From JAAZGD01 sp034003765 (GTDB lineage Bacteria > Bacillota > Clostridia > Peptostreptococcales > Anaerovoracaceae): a stretch of DNA of 64,000 bases. Numbering within the stretch: position 1 is the stretch's first letter; every line of letters begins with the position of its first letter. The notes beneath the pieces are model-generated. The model worked only from the letters and a program-made list of their open reading frames with translations. It did not search any database and was not told the origin of the DNA. A program made the translations under genes and the position numbers. The stretch is from the NCBI GenBank assembly GCA_034003765.1, contig JAVEXZ010000010.1:6604-70603 (forward strand), written 5' to 3'. Shown one piece after another: positions 17,648 to 26,350 of the stretch.

Positions 17648-18904
17648 TCATATAAGAAAAAAATAAGAATTACTTAAATAAGTTGCCTCATACTTAAGAG
17701 CTAGTCGATATAACTTTTTTTTCATAAAAGAAATAGCTACTTTTCCATTCTTAAAGTCTTCCATCCACTTTGTCATAGAAAGCTTTTCTTTTTCAGAAGC
17801 CTTGTCTTTAAAGTAACCCCACACATGTTGAAGGGCATTGATTTGGGTGCCAATATTTCCCTCTGTAGCCATACCACTATCTATTAGTTGATAAAAGTCC
17901 TGAACTGGGTAATTGTTCTTGTCTTTTAACAAGTTACGTATCTCTTGATATATTACTGGAGAATGTTCAAGAACATTGTATTTATAGAGTGCCCATTCCT
18001 CTTCTAGAACGCCTATCTTGCCATCTACTGAGATCCCATTTATGCACTTTACTGCTGATAGGTTTTTGTCCTTAACTTCTAGCATAATATCTGGTTGAGG
18101 AACAAGTAGACCATTATAAAAAACAAGAAATTCTTCTAGATTAATGGTTTCTGAATGAGCACCCTGACGCTTTTGTTGGTTTTCTTGGGAATAATGAATC
18201 TTTTGATTGCCATCCTTACTTCCCCAGCTTTCACCTGCTTTTAGAATCCAATAATTTTCTGATTTTTCTTCTTTAGGGGGGTTTACCCTATGATGAAGGT
18301 TATCAAATACCACTGGGATACCGAGTTCTTCTCCTAAACTAAGAACCTCCTCTATATTATAAATTCTATCATCATTTTCAATTACCAGTCTAGCTTTTAC
18401 CAAGTCAGGCAATTTCTCATAGTTTTGAGAAAACCTTTCTATGGCTAAGGGCTTGTCTCCATAAGCTCCTCCAATATGAAGAATTATCTTGTGGCTACTA
18501 TTGGTTGATAAGTTGCTTAGAACCTTTTCGTGGTATATTAAATCATCCACAGCTCTTTCAACGACTTCAGGTCGGGGAGAATTTATCACAGTGTATTGAC
18601 CGGGATGCATTGAAACCCGAAAATTTGAGGTTTCTATTAATATGCCTAATTTTTCCCACTTCTCTCTGAAATCAAAGGTCCAGTCCAGAGTATTCACCTG
18701 GCTGCTTCCAAATGGAATTAGGTCCGAACTTATTCTGAATAATTGAATACCCTTCTTTTTATTATACTCTAGCAAATTATATAGGGCTTCCAAGTTTGAG
18801 CCAATAATCTCATGGAGATTCTCAGGGCTTGCATTCTTTTGTATACAGCTTCTAAAGGAAGTATTGGGAATTCCAATCCCTAAGCAGGCATAGCCTATAC
18901 TCAT
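17648..18904 (-). CDS. uvsE: UV DNA damage endonuclease
   Basis: Predicted 418-residue TIM-barrel endonuclease that nicks 5' to UV photoproducts. Family motifs are SIGYACLGIG at the start, FRISSDLIPFGSS, RVSMHPGQYTVINSP, LHIGGAYGDKP, IENDDRIYNIEE and VFDNLHHRVNPP, which carry the metal-binding His and Glu residues. It is about 100 residues longer than Bacillus UvsE because of a C-terminal helical extension beginning near residue 320. ATG 18904 has GGAG six bases upstream and is preferred over ATG 18916. Confidence 0.93.
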   Translation of the reverse strand: MSIGYACLGIGIPNTSFRSCIQKNASPENLHEIIGSNLEALYNLLEYNKKKGIQLFRISSDLIPFGSSQVNTLDWTFDFREKWEKLGILIETSNFRVSMHPGQYTVINSPRPEVVERAVDDLIYHEKVLSNLSTNSSHKIILHIGGAYGDKPLAIERFSQNYEKLPDLVKARLVIENDDRIYNIEEVLSLGEELGIPVVFDNLHHRVNPPKEEKSENYWILKAGESWGSKDGNQKIHYSQENQQKRQGAHSETINLEEFLVFYNGLLVPQPDIMLEVKDKNLSAVKCINGISVDGKIGVLEEEWALYKYNVLEHSPVIYQEIRNLLKDKNNYPVQDFYQLIDSGMATEGNIGTQINALQHVWGYFKDKASEKEKLSMTKWMEDFKNGKVAISFMKKKLYRLALKYEATYLSNSYFFLI

Positions 18905-18989
18905 AGTTTTCTCCATTATCTAGTTATAGTTTTTTATAAATAGGTTTTTATCCTATTGTAAATAAATTCTTCTAAAATCGGATTTAATC

Positions 18990-19370
18990 CTACATTGGTT
19001 CGATACTCATAAGCATCCATTGGTCCTGATTGTAAATAACATATCCAAATTTTACAGGACTATTATCTTCAAGTCCTAAACTGTCAAATTTTTCCATTAG
19101 CTCGGGTGAAAATCTGAATGCTCTTGTTGCCATATCCTCAGTAGCTCCCGAAATAATTATCTCTACAGAGTTATTATCAATTTGACCAACATATGTCCCT
19201 GTGCCTATCAATATCTCTTCCTGATTTTCTTGTGGAGAATGGTCTGGACCCCCATTTGGAACAACTATATCTGGTACGGAATTATCTACTCCACCATTGA
19301 AGCACCCCGCTAATCCAAATATTGCAACTAATACTATAAGTATTATAGTAAAAATTCTAGTTTTTTTCAT
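18990..19370 (-). CDS. Small lipoprotein of unknown function
   Basis: About 126 residues with a lipoprotein signal (KKTRIFTIILIVLVAIFGLAGC), giving Cys at about residue 22 for lipid attachment. A Pro/Asn-rich linker follows, then a small domain containing GTGTYVGQIDNNSVEIIISG. ATG 19370 has GGAGGG six bases upstream. The C-terminal domain looks like a single small beta barrel; I do not recognise a family. It is probably displayed outside the membrane. Confidence 0.75.
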   Translation of the reverse strand: MKKTRIFTIILIVLVAIFGLAGCFNGGVDNSVPDIVVPNGGPDHSPQENQEEILIGTGTYVGQIDNNSVEIIISGATEDMATRAFRFSPELMEKFDSLGLEDNSPVKFGYVIYNQDQWMLMSIEPM

Positions 19371-19424
19371 TTTTAACCCTCCATTCACACTTCTCGTCTT
19401 TTTTCATCATTTGTAATATCCGCT

Positions 19425-19458
19425 AATAGCTAGTGGTGATAGTTCACCACTAGCTATT
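19425..19458 (-). terminator. Perfect 15-bp hairpin after the 4-hydroxybutyryl-CoA dehydratase gene
   Basis: AATAGCTAGTGGTGA and its exact complement are separated by a four-base TAGT loop, about 52 bp after the dehydratase stop. A proper T tract is missing on both strands, so it may be an mRNA-stabilising 3' hairpin instead of a terminator. Confidence 0.6.
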
Positions 19459-19509
19459 ATTCTATCATTAATTACCAGCTTACATATGAATATAATGGTT
19501 TTTTACTGT

Positions 19510-20958
19510 TTAGTCTTTGATTTTCGCTATTTTTTTTGCCAAATCTTTTTTATGATCCAAATTAGCAAACCTAGCTATCATTATCCTTTGAGCTTGGGGA
19601 GAACCTGCTCCATGCATGGATTCAGTTCTGTAACCAACTGCTCCAGTCCCTAGGGTTAAGTTTTCGATAAGCCTCATTATTCGCATTCTGTTTTCTGTGG
19701 TGAAACTATCTGCACCCTTTAGGTATTTTTCCACGTAATGACCTATTTCTGGGCTTTTTAGGTCTTTTTCAGAAGGTTGGGTCACCATTATCCCACCAGC
19801 AATATCTTCAGCTAATCTGGTCATTTCGTAGGGGAATCTGGTAACGTTTTGCTTACAAACATTAGCAAGTAACAAATCTATTAGGTATGCTCCAGATGGT
19901 GTAGGGGTTCCCTCGTATGAACAGGCTAGGGCTGATGAATAAATTGTTTCATTGAGATGGGTCATTTCAATTAGCTTGTCCTTGATATGAGAAGCCTTAG
20001 GAACCCCATTGTAATCTGCGGCTAAGGCTGCAGCTCCAATCAATACGTCTCCTACTCCTGTTTTACATGCATAGCTAGGTCTATGATGTCCGCTAAACCT
20101 TTCTACCAACATACCAACAAATTCTGTTTCTCCATTAAGGAAAATTCTATCATTAGGTACAAAGACATGGTCAAATACTACAAGAGCTTCATGTCCACCG
20201 TATTCACTGTTCCCTACATCAATTTGAGAACCTTCCATTTTCCTTGTATCACAAGATTGCCGGCCATAAATAATAGTAATTCCTTTTGTGTCTGTAGGAA
20301 CAGAAAAACAAAGTGCATAATCCTTGTCCTCAGGTTTCATAGCAATTGTAGGCATACACAAAACTTCATGGGAGTTGACAATCCCTGTTTGATGAGCTTT
20401 ACAACCATTTACGATAATACCATCTTCTCTCCGTTCTACAACCCTTAAATACATGTCAGGGTCAATCTGATCATTAGGGGAAAGTCCTCGATCACCCTTA
20501 ACATCTGTCATAGCCCCGTCTGTTACCAAGTCCTCCTTTTGAACATACTTCAAAAATTCTGTGAACCTATCTAGATAATCCGTGCCATGTTTCATATCCA
20601 CCTCATAGGCTGTACTGAAAACCGCATTATAGGCATCTTGTCCAACACAGCGCTGAAAACAACAAGCAGTCTTTTGCCCCAGCATCCTTTGTCTTTTTAC
20701 TTTTTTAACCAGATCTCCAGTACTTTGAAAAACATGGTTGAAAAGATTGATAGTCTCTCCAGTAATATGAGATTTAACAGTCATCAGTTCCTCATACATA
20801 GGATCCAATGCCAAATCGTATGTTACAGCAACAGCATTCATAGATGGTATAATCATAGGATGATCTACTGGTGATTCTACTTTTTCTCCAAACATGTAAA
20901 CATTTAAATTTAGTTTTCTTAAACTTTCAATATATTCCTCACCCGTTTTAATAGCCAT
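19510..20958 (-). CDS. abfD: 4-hydroxybutyryl-CoA dehydratase / vinylacetyl-CoA isomerase-like
   Basis: A 482-residue protein of the HpaB/AbfD family. The clostridial enzyme dehydrates 4-hydroxybutyryl-CoA to crotonyl-CoA using FAD and a [4Fe-4S] cluster bound by Cys99, Cys103, His292 and Cys299 (Clostridium aminobutyricum numbering). Here a CFQRC motif gives Cys100 and Cys104, and HHRPSYAC gives His291 and Cys298 with the same spacing, so the cluster site is conserved. This separates it from plain 4-hydroxyphenylacetate hydroxylases. GGGGG lies before ATG 20958. No 4-hydroxybutyrate dehydrogenase or CoA transferase gene is nearby, so it stands alone. Confidence 0.88.
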   Translation of the reverse strand: MAIKTGEEYIESLRKLNLNVYMFGEKVESPVDHPMIIPSMNAVAVTYDLALDPMYEELMTVKSHITGETINLFNHVFQSTGDLVKKVKRQRMLGQKTACCFQRCVGQDAYNAVFSTAYEVDMKHGTDYLDRFTEFLKYVQKEDLVTDGAMTDVKGDRGLSPNDQIDPDMYLRVVERREDGIIVNGCKAHQTGIVNSHEVLCMPTIAMKPEDKDYALCFSVPTDTKGITIIYGRQSCDTRKMEGSQIDVGNSEYGGHEALVVFDHVFVPNDRIFLNGETEFVGMLVERFSGHHRPSYACKTGVGDVLIGAAALAADYNGVPKASHIKDKLIEMTHLNETIYSSALACSYEGTPTPSGAYLIDLLLANVCKQNVTRFPYEMTRLAEDIAGGIMVTQPSEKDLKSPEIGHYVEKYLKGADSFTTENRMRIMRLIENLTLGTGAVGYRTESMHGAGSPQAQRIMIARFANLDHKKDLAKKIAKIKD

Positions 20959-21192
20959 GCTTTAGCCCCCTTGTTAATAACTTAAATAAAAAGTAACAAT
21001 TAAAGATGTATGTATACACAATTACCTCTTCTATAAATGTTTATACCCAAGAGATGGGGGAAATAATAAGATTATATTGATACATATTATTATATTTTCC
21101 ATTGAAATACAAAGGTTTTCCGACATTTGCCATTAACACCCGGGGTTTTTTTGGATATTCCTTGTTTTTCAAATGCATTTTATCTATATGCC

Positions 21193-21221
21193 TTGACATA
21201 AAGTGATTACTTTGAGAAAAT
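21193..21221 (+). promoter_or_regulatory. Promoter candidate for the ndh2 operon
   Basis: TTGACA, 17-bp spacer, GAAAAT (4 of 6 to the -10 consensus), 27 bp before the ndh2 ATG. The rest of the 290-bp divergent gap (20959-21248) is AT-rich with no other structure I can support. Confidence 0.55.
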
Positions 21222-21248
21222 TACTATTATTTTACTAGGAGGTAAAGA

Positions 21249-23261
21249 ATGAAGAAAGATATTGTCATTGTTGGGGCTGGCTATGCTGGCATTCTTACAG
21301 CAAAAAAGCTGGCCAAAAAATTCAAAAAAAACGATGATGTTACCATTACTATAATAGATAAAAACCCATACCATGTAATGCTAACAGAATTACATGAAGT
21401 TGGTGGACATCGAGTAGAGGAAGATGCTATTAGGGTTAACCTAAAAAAGATTTTCGCAGGACGAAAAGCCAATGTAATCTTAGATACAATAACCTCATTT
21501 AATTTCGATCAAAAAGAAGTTCAAGGAAAATTAAAAAGCTATCCTTACGATTATTTGGTTATTTCGGCAGGATCTAAACCAACATTTTTTGGTGTAAAGG
21601 GAGCAGAGGAATATGCTAATACCTTATGGTTCTATGATGATGCCATAGCAATTCGCCATAAAATGGAAGACTTGTTTATCGAAGCAAGCAGAACGCCTGA
21701 CGAAACAGATAGACGAAAAATGTTATCATTTTATGTTGTAGGAGCTGGTTTTACTGGTGTAGAAATGGCTGGAGAATTAGCAGAATACATACCTTTTGCC
21801 TGCAAGAATTTTGAAATTGATCCCGAAGAAGTGTCCATTTCTATTATTGACATATTAGATAGAACTATACCTAACCTACCTGCTGCCCTTTCAAACAAGG
21901 TGGAAAAACGTCTGCGAAAAATGGGTGTCAATATAATCCTAGAAACCAATGTAATTGCTATTGGTCCAGATTACATCGAAACCAAGTGTCATGATGTTGT
22001 TTGCCGTAATCCTGCTGGGATCGTTGTATGGGGAGCTGGAATTGAAAGTGCAGATATAACAGGTGAAGCTGCAAAGGCATTAGCCTCGGCAAAACGAGGT
22101 AGGCTTGAGACAGACCCTTACCTCCGTTCACTAGATGATGAAAGCATTTATGTTATTGGAGATAATCTACTTTACACTCCTGAAGGTGAAGACACCCCTG
22201 TTCCACAAGTAGTAGAAAACTGCGAACACAGCGCAGCAACTGCTGCCCATAACATACAAGTAGCTGTCAATGGACAAGGTGAAATGAAGAAGTATAAGCC
22301 TTCCTTCCATGGTTTTATGGTTTGCGTTGGTGGTAAGTATGGAGTAGCCAGAGTTGGATTTCCCAACTTTATGGTCAACCTCCCTTCTTTTCTTGCTATG
22401 TTCGCCAAACATCTTATTAATATGATTTATTTCGTGCAAATTCTTGGCTGGAACAAAGTTTGGACTTATTTGAATCATGAATTCTTTACCATCCGTAATA
22501 AAAGGAGCTTTGTAGGAGGACATCTTTCCAACCGAACCCCTAGTTTTATGTTAATGCCTATTCGTGTTTGGTTGGGAATGGTTTGGCTATATGAAGGAAT
22601 TGTCAAAGTTATGGAAGAATGGCTGAATGTGCCAATGTTAAATGGATTTTTCGGGGGTGCTTCTGCCTGGTACGACAGCATTTTAGGGACTGAAGCAGCA
22701 TGGCCTGATGGGGGGTCCTCTGCCACAGATTCCACTTCACAGGTATTGGATAATGCGGCAGATGCAGTTACCGCAGCAACAGGTGCAGTAACTGACACTG
22801 CAAGTTCTGCAGGAACAGTTATTTTTAACTGGGATTTCCTAGGGCTATTCCAAACAATCTTTGTTAGTGGCAAAGAGCTAGCCGAATCCACCCTAGCAGA
22901 CCTAGCATTTAAAATTGATGTTCCTCTAATGAACTGGTTTATTGATTCACAAGTTCTAACAAATGATGGGTTACAAGTATTCATGCAATCAGGAATTGTT
23001 GTTGCAGAAATAGTAATAGGATTAGCACTGATACTAGGCTTGTTTACTATGCCGGCTACTCTGATCTCACTTATTCTACAGTTTATGTTCGTATGTACAA
23101 CCGGGTTATACTTATCAACATTCTGGATGATTTTTGCTGGAATCGCAGTACTTATTAATGGTGGAAGAACCCTAGGTCTTGACTACTGGGTAATCCCCGC
23201 CTTAAAAGAACGATGGAAAAAACTTGGATTTGTAAGGAAACTATACATTTATCATGACTAA
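21249..23261 (+). CDS. ndh2: Type II NADH dehydrogenase with C-terminal DoxX-like membrane domain
   Basis: A 670-residue protein. Residues 1 to about 400 form an FAD-dependent NADH:quinone oxidoreductase with the FAD motif VGAGYAG near residue 8 and the NADH motif VVGAGFTGVEMAGELAEY near 161. The remainder holds about four hydrophobic helices resembling DoxX-type modules, as in Listeria Ndh2 of the extracellular electron transfer system. An Ala/Thr/Ser-rich, low-complexity stretch (about residues 495-525) is inserted between the first and second membrane segments. AGGAGG precedes the ATG. It overlaps the next gene by 8 bp. Likely role: passing electrons from NADH to a demethylmenaquinone-type quinone. 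Confidence 0.88.
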   Translation: MKKDIVIVGAGYAGILTAKKLAKKFKKNDDVTITIIDKNPYHVMLTELHEVGGHRVEEDAIRVNLKKIFAGRKANVILDTITSFNFDQKEVQGKLKSYPYDYLVISAGSKPTFFGVKGAEEYANTLWFYDDAIAIRHKMEDLFIEASRTPDETDRRKMLSFYVVGAGFTGVEMAGELAEYIPFACKNFEIDPEEVSISIIDILDRTIPNLPAALSNKVEKRLRKMGVNIILETNVIAIGPDYIETKCHDVVCRNPAGIVVWGAGIESADITGEAAKALASAKRGRLETDPYLRSLDDESIYVIGDNLLYTPEGEDTPVPQVVENCEHSAATAAHNIQVAVNGQGEMKKYKPSFHGFMVCVGGKYGVARVGFPNFMVNLPSFLAMFAKHLINMIYFVQILGWNKVWTYLNHEFFTIRNKRSFVGGHLSNRTPSFMLMPIRVWLGMVWLYEGIVKVMEEWLNVPMLNGFFGGASAWYDSILGTEAAWPDGGSSATDSTSQVLDNAADAVTAATGAVTDTASSAGTVIFNWDFLGLFQTIFVSGKELAESTLADLAFKIDVPLMNWFIDSQVLTNDGLQVFMQSGIVVAEIVIGLALILGLFTMPATLISLILQFMFVCTTGLYLSTFWMIFAGIAVLINGGRTLGLDYWVIPALKERWKKLGFVRKLYIYHD

Positions 23262-24237
23262 TGAAAATACAACTACAAATACCGATATTAGAATTAGTAT
23301 AGACTATGCTTTTGAACTCTTAAAGAAGAACGTGGACATGATATTGTCCACGTCTCCTTTGATTGTAAGAGAATATACACAATACCTAGCACGATCAACG
23401 GGAAAGATGATAAGAGCTCAGTCTTTGTTAACGTGTGCCTTAGATAAGGATAACTTAGTTCATCCTGATAGCATTAGCTTTGGCTCTGCAATAGAAATAC
23501 TTCATTTGGCCACCTTGGTTCACGACGATGTGATTGATAATGCTGACCTAAGGAGAGGGAAACCTTCTCTGCAAAAAAAACATGGTAAGCGCACTGCTGT
23601 TATTTGTGGAGATTACCTTCTCTGTGTTGCCCTAAAAACTGCTGCTTCAGTTTCTGACAAAAACGATTATAAGAATCGCACTTTGCCAGACTATATGAGC
23701 AAGGTTTGTTTGGGGGAACTTGGGCAACATATTAACAATGGCAACTTCAACCTGACAGTTTATCGATATCTCAAGATCATTTCAGGCAAAACAGCCGCCC
23801 TTTTTGAAGCCGCCTTCCATAGTGGGTCAATAATAATGGATAAGGACGTATCACATGAAGTCCTTAGAGAGTACTCAAAATTAGGGCGATATTTGGGAAT
23901 GATTTTTCAACTAACAGACGATTGCATGGATTTTGAAAGCACTGAGAATGTGGCCTTAAAACCTGTTCAATCAGACTTTGAGCAAAATGTAATTACCCTC
24001 CCTTTAATTCACGCTTTTTCAAAAAGAAGTGAGTTAAAGGAATCCGCCATCAAAGGAAACCTGACTCGTAAAGATATAAACCAGGTGGTAGAATCCACAG
24101 GTGGTATTCTTTATACTAGGCTGATGGCTAAAAAATACTATGATAAATCTGTGAATATCATAAGAGCCCTTGATGCAACAGATGAAAAAAAGGCTCTACT
24201 ACAAGAGCTTTTAGAAAAGGCTTATAGGGTGTTTTAA
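23254..24237 (+). CDS. dmkB: Polyprenyl diphosphate synthase (DmkB/HepT-like)
   Basis: A 327-residue trans-prenyltransferase. Both aspartate-rich motifs are present: HDDVIDNADLRRGKPS near residue 90 and QLTDDCMDFE near 220, along with the GK...R substrate residues near 50. It would make the isoprenoid tail of a quinone from isopentenyl diphosphate. The start lies inside the end of ndh2 and the stop is one base before the next ATG, so it is tightly coupled to ndh2 and the UbiA-type prenyltransferase. In Listeria the equivalent gene DmkB serves a dedicated quinone for extracellular electron transfer. Confidence 0.88.
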   Translation: MTNENTTTNTDIRISIDYAFELLKKNVDMILSTSPLIVREYTQYLARSTGKMIRAQSLLTCALDKDNLVHPDSISFGSAIEILHLATLVHDDVIDNADLRRGKPSLQKKHGKRTAVICGDYLLCVALKTAASVSDKNDYKNRTLPDYMSKVCLGELGQHINNGNFNLTVYRYLKIISGKTAALFEAAFHSGSIIMDKDVSHEVLREYSKLGRYLGMIFQLTDDCMDFESTENVALKPVQSDFEQNVITLPLIHAFSKRSELKESAIKGNLTRKDINQVVESTGGILYTRLMAKKYYDKSVNIIRALDATDEKKALLQELLEKAYRVF

Positions 24238-24238
24238 G

Positions 24239-25141
24239 ATGCTAGGAAGATTTCTCGATTATGTGGAGATTAAAACTAAAATAACAAGCATATTTGCTTT
24301 TGCCCTTAGCATCTCATACCTTTTTGCTTTAGGAGTTCACATAAATTCCAGATTAACTTGGATATTTTTCGCTGGTATGTTCTTGTTTGATCTAACCACT
24401 ACCAGCATTAACAACTATATTGACACAAAGACCAATAACCTTCCCCTACAATTCAAAAGAACTTCAGCCAAAGTCATTATTTTTATTCTTCTGGGAACAA
24501 GTATTTTTTTTGGCCTATGGTTGGTTATTTTAACTGATCTTGTGGTATTAATAACGGGAGGATTATGCTTCTTGATTGGTATTTTTTATACCTACGGTCC
24601 TATACCTATTTCAAGACAGCCTTGGGGAGAAATTTTTTCTGGAATCTTATATGGATTCTTTATTCCCTTCTTAGTCCTCTACATAAATATGCCTCTTGGA
24701 ACCTATCTATCTTTGACTTTGGGATGGGATGTAGTATATTTTCAAGCAAATGTGTTAGCTTTGGTCCATTTAGGTCTAATTTCTATAGCACCTGTTTGCA
24801 CAACTGCAAATATTATGCTAGCTAATAATATTTGTGATTTAGAAAGAGATATTAGGGTAAAAAGATATACACTTCCATATTATTTGGGAAGTAAGTCTCT
24901 ATACTTGTTTGCCAGCCTATATTATATTACCTATTTCGCTACTATAATAATGGCTGTAATGGGAATGATTTCACCCATAGCTCTTGTTTCACTAGTTACA
25001 CTGATACCAGTTCAAAAAAATATAAGTCGATTTTTGAAAGAGCAAACAAAAGAAACAACCTTTAACTTATCTATCAAAAATTATATTTGGATCATGACTG
25101 GGAATATTCTGGGATTTGTCTTAACTGGACTTGTTACATAA
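24239..25141 (+). CDS. dmkA: UbiA-family prenyltransferase (DmkA/MenA-like)
   Basis: A 300-residue membrane enzyme with about eight helices. The first active-site motif is NNYIDTKTNN near residue 60 and the second NNICDLERDIRVKR near 200, matching the NxxxD and NxxDxxxD metal-diphosphate sites of UbiA proteins. It probably joins the isoprenoid made by the preceding gene to 1,4-dihydroxy-2-naphthoate, giving demethylmenaquinone. The gene begins one base after the polyprenyl synthase stop. No methyltransferase (UbiE) is nearby, which fits a demethyl quinone. Confidence 0.86.
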   Translation: MLGRFLDYVEIKTKITSIFAFALSISYLFALGVHINSRLTWIFFAGMFLFDLTTTSINNYIDTKTNNLPLQFKRTSAKVIIFILLGTSIFFGLWLVILTDLVVLITGGLCFLIGIFYTYGPIPISRQPWGEIFSGILYGFFIPFLVLYINMPLGTYLSLTLGWDVVYFQANVLALVHLGLISIAPVCTTANIMLANNICDLERDIRVKRYTLPYYLGSKSLYLFASLYYITYFATIIMAVMGMISPIALVSLVTLIPVQKNISRFLKEQTKETTFNLSIKNYIWIMTGNILGFVLTGLVT

Positions 25142-25232
25142 AGAGCTTAAAAAGAATTACTAACCCTATATTTAGCAGCGGTTTCGTTGATAAATAATAA
25201 TTTGTAGACGTATATTTAAATGGAGGAGTATT

Positions 25233-26261
25233 ATGAAGAAGAGATTAATATTAGTTTTAGTCCTATCCCTGGTTCTAATGGCCTTTGCAGGCTGTGGTGG
25301 CGGAGCAGAAGCCCCAGTAGATGAAGATATGGGTGGGGTTATGACAGGTCTAGCAGTTACCACATCTGCTGAGAGATCAGTTGCTGCTACTGCAGATGAA
25401 GAAGGGGTTGCTGAGGCCTATTCCGAGGTTGTGGCTGTTACAGTAGACGCAGATGGAGTTATTGTAAACTGCATCATCGATGCTGCACAAACACAAATTA
25501 AGTTTGATGCTACAGGAACTCTTACCTCACCTATGGATTCAGTTTTCTTAGGGAAATTGGAAAAAGGTGATGATTACGGAATGATCGTAGCCTCTGGCAT
25601 CGGCAAAGAATGGTATGAGCAATCAGATGCCCTTTCATCCTATGTAATCGGAATGACAGCAGATGATGTAATGGCAATTGCCATTAATGAAGAAGGCTAC
25701 CCAACAGATGCAGACCTAACAGCTTCTGTAACTATGGGTGTAGATGCTTATCTTACAGCTATTGTAAAGGCAATTGAAAATGCACAGGACTTAGGTGCTT
25801 CAGCTGACGACATGCTAGGTGTTGGCCTTATGACTACCATGGACAAGTCTGTAAATGCTACAGCAGCAGAAGCAGGAAATGCTCAGGCTTATTCCATGTA
25901 TGCAGCAGTAACCTTTAATGCAGATGGCGTTATTACCAGCTGTATCCTTGATGGATCCCAAACAAACGTTGGCTTTGATGCTACAGGAGCCTTTACAACT
26001 GATTTAGCGGGCCCATTCATGACTAAAAATGAATTAGGCGCTGATTACGGTATGGTGGGTAACTCTGCTATTGGCAAAGAGTGGAACGAGCAAGCTGCTT
26101 TCTTTGCTGAATATGTAGTAGGTAAAACTGTAGAAGAAGTTAATGGAATTGCCCTAACTGATGATGGGTATCCTGCAGACGCAGATCTTTCTGCTGGAAC
26201 CACTGTACATGTTGGACCTTTCATGGCTGTTATTGAAAAGGCCTACAATATGGCAAAATAG
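25233..26261 (+). CDS. pplA: PplA-like lipoprotein with two tandem FMN-binding-type domains
   Basis: A 342-residue lipoprotein: a basic N-terminus, hydrophobic core and lipobox LMAFAGC with Cys21. Two similar domains follow (about residues 38-185 and 195-342). Each contains an A-Y-S beta segment, FDATG, DYGM, IGKEW and a terminal D-A-D-L helix. The domain ends D-L-T-A-S-V-T (161-167) and D-L-S-A-G-T-T (318-324) sit where FMN-binding domains carry their ApbE attachment Thr, so I suggest two flavinylation sites. ApbE is encoded next. In Listeria, PplA is the flavinylated surface lipoprotein that delivers electrons to extracellular acceptors. GGAGGAG precedes the ATG. Confidence 0.82.
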   Translation: MKKRLILVLVLSLVLMAFAGCGGGAEAPVDEDMGGVMTGLAVTTSAERSVAATADEEGVAEAYSEVVAVTVDADGVIVNCIIDAAQTQIKFDATGTLTSPMDSVFLGKLEKGDDYGMIVASGIGKEWYEQSDALSSYVIGMTADDVMAIAINEEGYPTDADLTASVTMGVDAYLTAIVKAIENAQDLGASADDMLGVGLMTTMDKSVNATAAEAGNAQAYSMYAAVTFNADGVITSCILDGSQTNVGFDATGAFTTDLAGPFMTKNELGADYGMVGNSAIGKEWNEQAAFFAEYVVGKTVEEVNGIALTDDGYPADADLSAGTTVHVGPFMAVIEKAYNMAK

Positions 26262-26290
26262 TTCTACACAATATTTCGCACTAAAATTCA

Positions 26291-26330
26291 AGGGATGAGA
26301 GGATGCTATTATGCCCTCTCATCCCTTTAT
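26291..26330 (+). terminator. Terminator-like hairpin between pplA and apbE
   Basis: Perfect 12-bp stem AGGGATGAGAGG / CCTCTCATCCCT with a 12-nt loop, followed by TTAT. It lies about 30 bp after the pplA stop and about 25 bp before the apbE start. It may let only part of the transcripts reach apbE, or stabilise the pplA mRNA. Confidence 0.65.
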
Positions 26331-26350
26331 AAATGAAAGGTTTTTCAACT

